DNA of 64,000 nt from Sphingomonas jinjuensis (lineage in GTDB: Bacteria > Pseudomonadota > Alphaproteobacteria > Sphingomonadales > Sphingomonadaceae). The stretch lies in the NCBI RefSeq assembly GCF_014197105.1, contig NZ_JACIEV010000001.1, positions 372,001 to 436,000 of the forward strand, read 5' to 3'. Made by a program: the position numbers and the translations under genes. Numbering within the stretch: position 1 is the stretch's first letter; every line of letters starts with the position of its first letter. Shown piece after piece: positions 57,940 to 64,000 of this stretch. The notes below the pieces were generated by a model, which was given only the letters and a program-made list of their open reading frames with translations, was not told the origin of the DNA and searched no databases.

Positions 57940-58833
57940 ATGGCGGGATCATTGCTCGACGGCGCGCTCGCCGAGGTCGCCGCCGATGTCGACGCGCGCT
58001 TCGACGCGTGGCTCACGATCCCGGACGACGCGCGGGCCGATCTCTACCGGGCGATGCGCCATGCCGCGATCGGCGGCGGCAAGCGGCTGCGCCCACTGCT
58101 GACCCGCGCCACCGCCGACCTGTTCGCGGTCGATCGCGACTGCTCGGGCCGCGTCGGTACCGCGATCGAGGCGATCCACGTCTATTCGTTGATCCACGAC
58201 GACCTGCCGGCGATGGACGACGACGCCATGCGCCGCGGCAAGCCGACCGTCCACATCGCCTTCGACGAGGCGACCGCGATTCTGGCGGGCGACTGCCTCC
58301 ATGCGCTGGGGTTCGAGGTGCTCGCCGATCCCGCCACCCATCCCGATCCTTTCGTCCGCGCCGAGCTGGTCCTCGACCTCGCCCGCGCCGCCGGCCCCAC
58401 CGGCATGGCGGGCGGCCAGATGATGGATCTGGAGGCGGAGCGCAGCCGCTTCGACCTCGCCACCGTCACCCGGCTCCAGCAGATGAAGACCGGTGCGCTG
58501 ATCACCGCCGCGGTCGAGGCGGGCGCGATCCTCGGCCGCGTCGCGCCCGAAGGCCGCGTTGGCCTGCGCGGCTATGCGCACGACCTCGGCCTCGCGTTCC
58601 AGATCGCCGACGACCTGCTCGACGCCGAGGGCGACGAGGAGCTGGCGGGCAAGAAGCTGCGCAAGGACGAGGTGGCGGGCAAGGAGACGTTCCTGTCGCT
58701 GCTCGGCGTCGAGCCGGCGCGCCAGCGCTGTGCGATGCTCGTCGACCAGGCGATCGAGCACCTGCGCCATTACGGCGCTGAGGCGGACCTGCTGCGCGCC
58801 ATCGCCCGCTACGTCGTGGAGCGCGACCATTGA
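57940..58833 (+). CDS. ispA: Farnesyl diphosphate synthase (short-chain polyprenyl synthase)
   Basis: A 297-residue all-helical prenyltransferase. First Asp-rich motif LIHDDLPAMDDDAMRRGKPT (DDxxxxD type), second FQIADDLLDAEGDEE (DDxxD), and the GGGKRLRPLL substrate loop. It condenses isopentenyl diphosphate to geranyl/farnesyl diphosphate for quinones, heme O and undecaprenyl carriers. It overlaps coaD by 4 bases (TTGA) at its end. FPP made here is the donor used by CtaB. Confidence 0.94.
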   Translation: MAGSLLDGALAEVAADVDARFDAWLTIPDDARADLYRAMRHAAIGGGKRLRPLLTRATADLFAVDRDCSGRVGTAIEAIHVYSLIHDDLPAMDDDAMRRGKPTVHIAFDEATAILAGDCLHALGFEVLADPATHPDPFVRAELVLDLARAAGPTGMAGGQMMDLEAERSRFDLATVTRLQQMKTGALITAAVEAGAILGRVAPEGRVGLRGYAHDLGLAFQIADDLLDAEGDEELAGKKLRKDEVAGKETFLSLLGVEPARQRCAMLVDQAIEHLRHYGAEADLLRAIARYVVERDH

Positions 58834-59327
58834 CCCGGATCGGCGTCTACCCCGGCACCTTCGATCCGGTGACGCTCGGCCACATGGACATCATCCGTCG
58901 CGGCGCCAAGCTGGTCGATCGGCTGGTGATCGGCGTGACGACCAATCCCTCCAAGTCGCCGATGTTCGACCTCGACGAGCGGATGGCGATGGTCCGTCGC
59001 GAGGTCGAGGGGATCGGCGGCGAGATCCACGTCGTCAGCTTCGATTCGCTGCTGATGGACTTCGCCGAACGGGAAGGCGCGAAGGTCATCGTCCGGGGCC
59101 TACGCGCGGTCGCCGACTTCGAGTACGAATATCAGATGGCCGGCATGAACCAGCAAATCAATCCGCGGGTCGAGACGGTGTTCCTGATGGCCGACGTCGC
59201 GCTGCAACCGATCGCCAGCCGCCTGGTCAAGGAAATCGCGCTGTTCGGCGGCGAGATCGGCAAGTTCGTGACCCCAGCGGTGCGCGAGGATGTGGTCGGT
59301 CGCGTCAAGGCGATGAAGGCGGGTTGA
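58830..59327 (+). CDS. coaD: Phosphopantetheine adenylyltransferase
   Basis: A 165-residue nucleotidyltransferase forming dephospho-CoA. GVYPGTFDPVTLGHMDIIRR contains the TxGH ATP site; IVRGLRAVADFEYEYQMAGM is the phosphopantetheine contact and ASRLVKEIALFGGEIGKFV the C-terminal nucleotide loop. TTG 58830 is required by the frame and overlaps the ispA stop (TTGA). It shares the CoA pathway with panC at 17 kb. Confidence 0.95.
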   Translation: MTRIGVYPGTFDPVTLGHMDIIRRGAKLVDRLVIGVTTNPSKSPMFDLDERMAMVRREVEGIGGEIHVVSFDSLLMDFAEREGAKVIVRGLRAVADFEYEYQMAGMNQQINPRVETVFLMADVALQPIASRLVKEIALFGGEIGKFVTPAVREDVVGRVKAMKAG

Positions 59328-59356
59328 CCTCAATTCCATTGCACGCGCCTCTCAAC

Positions 59357-59473
59357 CCGTTCGCCCTGAGGAGAGACTGAGCGAAGTCGAAGCCTCGTCT
59401 CGAAGGGCAGGTCCCAGGCAGGTGCTTCGAGACGGCGCTTCGACTTCGCTCAGCGCCTCCTCAGCACGAACGG
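59357..59473. repeat. Palindromic repeat, family A, copy 5 (supplies the HAD gene stop)
   Basis: CCGTTCGCCCTGAGGAGAGA at the left and CGCCTCCTCAGCACGAACGG at the right, with inner TCGTCTCGAAGGGCAG facing GTGCTTCGAGACGGCG; nearly identical to copy 3. Its right edge overlaps the 3' end of the minus-strand HAD gene, whose last residues RSC and stop are read from CGTTCGTGCTGA. Confidence 0.78.
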
Positions 59474-60138
59474 TTGGGGTGGATGATGTCACGCACCTCA
59501 TCGAACCCGCCCGCCACCGCCTGCACCCCGATCGCGCGCAACCGATCGGCATGCCCCACCCCGCAGTGCCGCCCGGCGCACAGCCCGATCACATAGCCGC
59601 CCGACGCCACCGCCCCGGTCGCCCCCACCGGCGAATCCTCGATGATCGCGCAATCCTCGATCGCCACCCCCAGCTTGGCCGCGGCATGGAGGTACAAGTC
59701 GGGCGCCGGCTTACCGTTCGCCACATCCTCGCGCCCCGAATAGATATGGTCGCCAAAGGCATCGGCCAGGCCGATATGCGCCAGATGCCGGCGGATCCAG
59801 CGCTTGCCCGACGACGACACGATCGCCTTGGGCAGCGCGGCCGGCAACGAGCGGACGAACGCCACCGCGCCCGCAACCTCGCCGACGCCCTCGGCCATCA
59901 CCCGGTCGTCCTCGACCCGGCGCGCCGCATGGAAACTGTCGGGGATCGGACCGCCGATGAACGCTTCGATCCGCGACAGGAAATCCTTGCCCGAATAGCC
60001 CATGAACCGCGCCATGCTCTCGGTCGGGTCGATCGGATGCCCGGCCTCGGTCAGCCAATGGGCGAGGTGCAGGTTGCCGGCATATTCGCTTTCGACCAGC
60101 ACCCCGTCGAAGTCGAACAGGATCGCCGCGAACCTCAT
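59461..60138 (-). CDS. HAD-superfamily hydrolase (beta-phosphoglucomutase/phosphatase-like)
   Basis: A 225-residue HAD subfamily IA protein. Motif I DFDGVLVESEYAGN, motif II AIVSSSGKRWIRR, motif III KPAPDLYLHAAAKLG, motif IV AIIEDSPVGATGAVASGG. The helical cap follows motif I. It is probably a small-molecule phosphatase or phosphomutase; substrate unknown. ATG 60138 overlaps the yggS stop (ATGA). Its C-terminal three codons and TGA come from palindrome copy 5. Confidence 0.9.
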   Translation of the reverse strand: MRFAAILFDFDGVLVESEYAGNLHLAHWLTEAGHPIDPTESMARFMGYSGKDFLSRIEAFIGGPIPDSFHAARRVEDDRVMAEGVGEVAGAVAFVRSLPAALPKAIVSSSGKRWIRRHLAHIGLADAFGDHIYSGREDVANGKPAPDLYLHAAAKLGVAIEDCAIIEDSPVGATGAVASGGYVIGLCAGRHCGVGHADRLRAIGVQAVAGGFDEVRDIIHPNRSC

Positions 60139-60791
60139 GCGCGCGGCCCGAACAGCGCGCTGCCGACGCGCACATGGGTGGCGCCGATCGTCACCGCGGT
60201 CTCGTAATCCGCCGACATCCCCATGCTCAGCCCTGCCAGCCCCTGCTCGCGTGCCAGCTTCGCCAGCAGCGCGAAATAGGGCGCGGGGGCGAGATCGGCG
60301 GGCGGCAGGCACATCAGACCGACCACCGGCAGCCCCGCGTCACGCGCCGCCGCCAGCAGCGCCGGCAGCTCGGCGATCGCGCAGCCGCCCTTCTGCTCCT
60401 CGTCACCGATGTTGATCTGGACGAAGCAATCGGGCCGCCGCCCCGCCTTTTCCATCGCCCGGGCGAGCGCGGTGACTAGCGACGGCCGGTCGACGACATG
60501 GATGACGTCGAACAGTGCCACCGCCTCATCGGCCTTGTTCGACTGGAGCTGGCCGATCAGGTGAAGCGTCACATCGGGATAGGCCTCGCGAAGCGCCGGC
60601 CACTTCGCCGCCGCCTCCTGGACGCGGTTCTCGCCGAAGTCGCGCTGCCCGGCGGCGAGCAGCGGCTCGATCGCTTCGGGCGGCTGCGTCTTCGACACGG
60701 CGATCAGCGTCACGTCGCCACGTTGGCGTCCGGCTAGGCGCGCCGCGCGCGTGATCGAAGAGTCGATGGCGGAAAGGGTGCTGGCAGTCAT
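60135..60791 (-). CDS. YggS family pyridoxal phosphate homeostasis protein
   Basis: A 218-residue PLP-binding TIM-barrel protein. LIAVSKTQPPEAIEPLLAAG carries the PLP Lys, FGENRVQEAAAKWPAL, LHLIGQLQSNKADEAV, VQINIGDEEQKGGCAI, GLMCLPP and LSMGMSADYETAVTIGATHV (phosphate loop) are the family blocks. It buffers PLP and affects amino-acid/2-oxoacid balance. The HAD gene is coupled downstream; if that HAD were a PLP phosphatase the pair would make sense, but this is speculation. Confidence 0.94.
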   Translation of the reverse strand: MTASTLSAIDSSITRAARLAGRQRGDVTLIAVSKTQPPEAIEPLLAAGQRDFGENRVQEAAAKWPALREAYPDVTLHLIGQLQSNKADEAVALFDVIHVVDRPSLVTALARAMEKAGRRPDCFVQINIGDEEQKGGCAIAELPALLAAARDAGLPVVGLMCLPPADLAPAPYFALLAKLAREQGLAGLSMGMSADYETAVTIGATHVRVGSALFGPRA

Positions 60792-60812
60792 CGCGCCCGC
60801 TATAGCGAGGCG

Positions 60813-61334
60813 ATGCGCGTGGTGAACCCTTGGCTGATGACCGACGAGCGGCTCGGCCCTGCGCTGCTCGACGCGGTGCGCCGGGTGCCGCCCGGTGGCG
60901 GCGTCGTCTTCCGCCATTATGCCACACCCGAACGCGAGCGGCGCAGGCTGTTCCTCGCCGTCCGTCGCATCGCCCGGGCGCGGCGGCTGCACGTCACCGT
61001 CGTCGGCGCCATGCCGGGTGCGACGGGTCGCCACAACGGCCCGCGCCCGCTCACCGCCGCCGCGCATGATCGCCGCGAAGCGATGCGCGCCGTCCACCTT
61101 GGTGCGCAGTTCCTGTTCGTCTCGCCGGTCTTCCCGACCCGCTCGCATCCCGGCGCCCCCGCCCTCGGCGTCATGGCCGCGGCACGAATCGCCAGGGGGC
61201 TGGACGGTCGGGCCATCGCGCTCGGCGGCATGGACGCGCGCCGGTTCCGGCGGATCGCACGGCTGGGATTCGACGGGTGGGCGGCGATCGACGCCTTCGC
61301 CCCACGTCAGAAGCGGAAGGCGGTGCCCAGATAG
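60813..61334 (+). CDS. Thiamine phosphate synthase/TenI-like protein
   Basis: A 173-residue TIM-barrel protein with WLMTDERLGPALLDAV, GGGVVFRHYATPERERRRLF, FLFVSPVFPTRSHPGAPALG and IALGGMDARRFRRIARLGFD, the phosphate-binding ends of the ThiE/TenI fold. It is shorter than ThiE (about 210) and lacks part of the pyrimidine loop, so true thiamine phosphate synthase activity is uncertain. Its last 28 bases, coding the basic tail QKRKAVPR, overlap the 3' end of the convergent gene. Confidence 0.83.
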   Translation: MRVVNPWLMTDERLGPALLDAVRRVPPGGGVVFRHYATPERERRRLFLAVRRIARARRLHVTVVGAMPGATGRHNGPRPLTAAAHDRREAMRAVHLGAQFLFVSPVFPTRSHPGAPALGVMAAARIARGLDGRAIALGGMDARRFRRIARLGFDGWAAIDAFAPRQKRKAVPR

Positions 61335-62035
61335 ACGGCCTGGCTGTCGCGACGCATCGTGTCGAGGTTGGTCAGCCGCTCGCGATCCGACCGATAGCGC
61401 AAGCCCGCGGTCACATCGAGATTGCGGGTCAGCGAATAGCTGCTCGACAGGTCGACCGAATAGCTCGACGGCGGCTCGATCAGCTTGCTCGCGCCCTCGA
61501 GCGGGCGATCGGCGGTCGCAGCGAGTCGGCTCGACGCGCGGCCAGCATTGTATGTGACGGCGACGTCAGCCGCCTCACGCCCGCCCGGCAGGCTGGCGGT
61601 ATCGATGCGAGTCGCATTGCCGGCGACCGCGAAGCGCTTCCAGCCAACCGAGACGCCCAGGTTATAGGCGATCGGCGCGATGCCGACGGTCGGGGCCTGT
61701 GCCTGGGCACGCGACGCGCCCAACGCCGCGATCGCGCTGCGGTTCGACCGGGCGCGGACCGCCACCGTCACCGCGCGGCGATCGCTGCGCAGGTCGGCGG
61801 GGGTAAACTGGAACGAGTCGGGATCGATCCCGCTGCGGGCGAACACCGCGGCCAGACGCGGATCGGCCGCAGCCGGCGTGAAGGTGCCGTTGAAGCGGGG
61901 GGCGTTGCCGGCGGGTGCGGCGGCGACGCGACGTGCGCGGGTCTGCTCGGTCGCGCCGAACGCGGGCGCGACGAGCGTGCCGGCTACCGCCAGCGCTCCC
62001 ACGACAATCCCGACAGTGGCACGTGCACCGATCAA
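61307..62035 (-). CDS. Unrecognised exported protein with beta-barrel-like C-terminus
   Basis: About 242 residues. Signal peptide GIVVGALAVAGTLVAPAFGA, an Ala/Arg/Thr-rich middle, then alternating strands (VGIAPIAYNLGVSVGWKRFA, YSVDLSSSYSLTRNLDVTAG, QAVYLGTAFRF) ending in Phe, as in outer-membrane proteins. TTG 62035 is chosen because GAGGGG lies 7 bases upstream; the frame is open to 62116 but without a ribosome site. I do not recognise the family. Its 3' end overlaps the thiamine phosphate synthase-like gene tail to tail. Confidence 0.7.
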   Translation of the reverse strand: MIGARATVGIVVGALAVAGTLVAPAFGATEQTRARRVAAAPAGNAPRFNGTFTPAAADPRLAAVFARSGIDPDSFQFTPADLRSDRRAVTVAVRARSNRSAIAALGASRAQAQAPTVGIAPIAYNLGVSVGWKRFAVAGNATRIDTASLPGGREAADVAVTYNAGRASSRLAATADRPLEGASKLIEPPSSYSVDLSSSYSLTRNLDVTAGLRYRSDRERLTNLDTMRRDSQAVYLGTAFRF

Positions 62036-62240
62036 CGTTAGTCCCCTCGACTCTCGCTCAACGCGCCTACCATGATTCGGCGTCACGTCGACACCGACAC
62101 CGCTGTCATGGCGCACGCTTTCTCTTCAAGTGTTGCAATCAGCACACAGCTTGTCCGGCATATGGGATCAAGCGCCATGCTTGCGAGGCGTGTGGTGCCC
62201 GAGTAGAGGCGGAGACTGCCTCTTCTTGCAGGACGTTCCC

Positions 62241-62681
62241 ATGACCCGCCCGTCGCGTATCGCCCTCCTGGTCGCCGTTGTCGCTTTGCCGCTTGCCGCT
62301 TGCGGTGGTGGCCGGAGCGGGCTCGGCAAGACCGACCTCGCCGCGTCCAAGGTGACGACGATCGGCGTCAACAGCTATCTGTGGCGTGCCAGCCTCGACA
62401 CGCTGTCGTTCATGCCGCTGCTGCAGACCGATTCCAACGGCGGCGTCATCGTCACCGACTGGTACGTCAATCCGCAGGTTCCGACCGAGCGGATGAAGGT
62501 GACCGTCTCGATCCTCGACCAGGACCTGCGCGCCGATGCGGTTCGCGTCGCGGCGCTGCGCCAGGTCAACCAGGGCGGCCAGTGGGTCGCCGCGCCGGTC
62601 CAGGCGGCGACGACGCAGAAGCTGGAAGACATCATCCTCACCAAGGCGCGCGACCTGCGCCGCGCCTCGATCGCCGGATAA
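62241..62681 (+). CDS. DUF3576 family lipoprotein
   Basis: A 146-residue lipoprotein (lipobox LAAC after LLVAVVALP). The mature part matches DUF3576: IGVNSYLWRASLDTLSFMPL, QTDSNGGVIVTDWYVNPQVP, ERMKVTVSILDQDLRADAVR and TQKLEDIILTKARDLR. Function unknown; in Alphaproteobacteria it is regularly found just before leuS and the LPS-assembly gene lptE, which suggests an envelope task. AGGA lies 8 bases before ATG 62241. The 205-base leader gap upstream holds no other gene I can see. Confidence 0.9.
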   Translation: MTRPSRIALLVAVVALPLAACGGGRSGLGKTDLAASKVTTIGVNSYLWRASLDTLSFMPLLQTDSNGGVIVTDWYVNPQVPTERMKVTVSILDQDLRADAVRVAALRQVNQGGQWVAAPVQAATTQKLEDIILTKARDLRRASIAG

Positions 62682-62693
62682 GCACGACTGACC

Positions 62694-64000
62694 ATGGCTT
62701 CACGCTTCAACGCCCAAAAGGCGGACGCCCAATGGCAGGCCGCCTGGGACGAGCGCCAGACGTTCCGCGCCCGCGACAATAGCGGCAAGCCCCAGAGCTA
62801 TGTCCTTGAGATGTTTCCCTATCCGTCGGGACGCATCCACATGGGGCACGTCCGCAATTACACGATGGGCGACGTCCTCGCGCGCTATCGGCGGATGCTG
62901 GGGCATGAGGTGCTCCACCCGATGGGCTGGGACGCCTTCGGTATGCCGGCCGAGAATGCGGCGATGGAAAAGGGCGTCCACCCGGGCACCTGGACGCTCG
63001 CCAATATCGAGACGATGAAGGCACAGCTGAAGCGGCTCGGCTTCGCGCTCGATTGGTCGCGCGAGCTGGCCACGTGCAAGCCCGACTATTACGGCCACGA
63101 ACAGGCGCTGTTTCTCGACATGGTCGCGGCCGGTCTGGTCTATCGCAAGGAGTCGTCGGTCAACTGGGACCCGGTCGACATGACCGTGCTCGCCAACGAG
63201 CAGGTGATCGACGGCCGCGGCTGGCGATCGGGCGCGCTGGTCGAGAAGCGCAAGCTCAACCAGTGGTTCCTCAAGATCACCGACTTCGCCGACGAGCTGA
63301 TCGCGGGGCTCGGCAAGCTTGAGCATTGGCCCGACAAGGTCAAGCTGATGCAGGAGAACTGGATCGGCAAGAGCCAGGGTCTGCAGTTCCGCTTCGCCCT
63401 GTCCGACGGCGGCAGCGTCGAGGTATTCACCACCCGTCCCGACACGATCTTCGGCGCCAGCTTCGTCGCCGTCGCCGCCGATCACCCGATCGCGCGCGCC
63501 CTGGCCGAGATCAATGCCGAGGCGGAAGCGTTCATCGCGATGTGCAAGCTCGGCGGCACCACCGCGGCCGAGATCGAGACGCAGGAAAAGCAGGGGTTCG
63601 ACACCGGCCTCTCCGCAGCGCATCCGCTCGATGCGTCGATCAAGCTGCCCGTCTACATCGCCAATTTTGTGCTGATGGAATATGGCACGGGCGCCGTCTT
63701 CGGCGTGCCGGCGCACGACCAGCGCGATTTCGACTTCGCGACCAAATACGGGCTGCCGATCCGTCGCGTCGTGTCCGACGGCGACAAGACCGCGCCCGAT
63801 TTCGCGGAAGCCGAGGCCTATACCGGTCCCGGCACGATCGTGAACTCGCACTTCCTCAATGGCATGGACGTTGAGGACGCCAAGCGCGCGGTCATCACCC
63901 GCGCCCAGGAGGGCGGCTGGGGCCATGGCACCACCGTCTATCGTTTGCGCGACTGGGGCGTCAGTCGCCAGCGCTATTGGGGCACGCCGATCCCGATCAT
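62694..64000 (+). CDS. leuS: Leucyl-tRNA synthetase (N-terminal part, cut by window end)
   Basis: The first 435 residues of LeuRS. The class I HIGH motif is in [19 protein letters not shown]; then [32 protein letters not shown] and the editing (CP1) domain with [20 protein letters not shown] and [20 protein letters not shown]. The frame is open to the last base, in [14 protein letters not shown], so the KMSKS loop and anticodon domain lie outside. ATG 62694 is 13 bases after the DUF3576 stop. Confidence 0.97.
   Translation, partial: MASRFNAQKADAQWQAAWDERQTFRARDNSGKPQSYVLEMFPYPSGRIHMGHVRNYTMGDVLARYRRMLGHEVLHPMGWDAFGMPAENAAMEKGVHPGTWTLANIETMKAQLKRLGFALDWSRELATCKPDYYGHEQALFLDMVAAGLVYRKESSVNWDPVDMTVLANEQVIDGRGWRSGALVEKRKLNQWFLKITDFADELIAGLGKLEHWPDKVKLMQENWIGKSQGLQFRFALSDGGSVEVFTTRPDTIFGASFVAVAADHPIARALAEINAEAEAFIAMCKLGGTTAAEIETQEKQGFDTGLSAAHPLDASIKLPVYIANFVLMEYGTGAVFGVPAHDQRDFDFATKYGLPIRRVVSDGDKTAPDFAEAEAYTGPGTIVNSHFLNGMDVEDAKRAVITRAQEGGWGHGTTVYRLRDWGVSRQRYWGTPIPI

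Noticed and set aside
98..59473. Possible CRISPR array made from the recurring palindromes
   Set aside because: Copies are scattered tens of kilobases apart, lack regular spacers, and no cas gene is present.
62036..62240. Small RNA or riboswitch in the leader of the DUF3576 gene
   Set aside because: Only a weak GAGGC/GCCTC hairpin near 62207-62223 was found, with no conserved riboswitch core that I recognise.

Overview
The window is GC-rich bacterial chromosome. It most resembles a sphingomonad (Sphingomonas-like Alphaproteobacterium). Evidence seen directly: a circularly permuted two-piece tmRNA with tag ANDNEALAIAA; a MipZ-type division ATPase; a PgmG-type phosphoglucomutase/phosphomannomutase; a mitofilin-like gene directly after hemC-hemD; a ctaB-ctaG-coxC assembly block; and many interspersed palindromes in convergent gaps. 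The genus is an inference. I found no tRNA, rRNA, CRISPR array, integrase, transposase or prophage gene, so this looks like core chromosome.

Layout. 1-3.5 kb: tail of an unknown gene, a small lipoprotein, an S41 protease overlapping a DUF6445-like gene, and a small outer-membrane barrel. 3.5-7.6 kb: tyrosine/homogentisate catabolism (MarR regulator, hppD, hmgA, maiA, Rieske protein) with a pair of matching palindromic operators between marR and hppD. 7.7-12 kb: minus-strand nhaA, deacetylase-like hydrolase, MFS exporter and an MpaB-like oxygenase. 12-19.6 kb: exported methyltransferase, exonuclease, PH-domain protein, pgmG, mipZ with a coupled J-domain protein, panC, phhB, metallopeptidase, ccmAB. 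19.7-25.3 kb: a minus-strand run ctaB, coxF-like, ctaG, coxC, surf1, thrC and an rRNA-type methyltransferase. 25.3-29.1 kb: mprF, DUF2147 and a VirJ/AcvB-type gene, a likely lysyl-phosphatidylglycerol make/flip/hydrolyse set. 29.4-33.2 kb: paoABC molybdenum aldehyde oxidoreductase. 33.3-40.4 kb: a class A beta-lactamase-like lipoprotein, nadB, heparinase-like protein, rpe, rsmB, and a tiny SDHAF4-like gene.

40.5-48.9 kb: gpsA-tsaD facing away from hemC-hemD-mitofilin-like, then xth-ribA-GNAT and a class II aldolase-like protein. 49.1-49.5 kb: the permuted ssrA gene on the minus strand, diverging from an Rrf2 regulator. 50-57.5 kb: mscL, a lemA-TPM-TPM-NUDIX operon, TonB, NnrU, POT peptide transporter, nitroreductase and GntR regulator. 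57.7-64 kb: xseB-ispA-coaD, yggS-HAD, a thiamine phosphate synthase-like gene overlapping tail-to-tail with an unknown surface protein, then DUF3576 and leuS, which runs off the end.

Two themes recur. Many genes are joined by 4-base NTGA overlaps (ATGA, GTGA or TTGA), suggesting widespread translational coupling; eight of these use GTG or TTG starts. At least five families of palindromic elements fill the ends of transcription units, and in two places the element forms the 3' end of the neighbouring reading frame.
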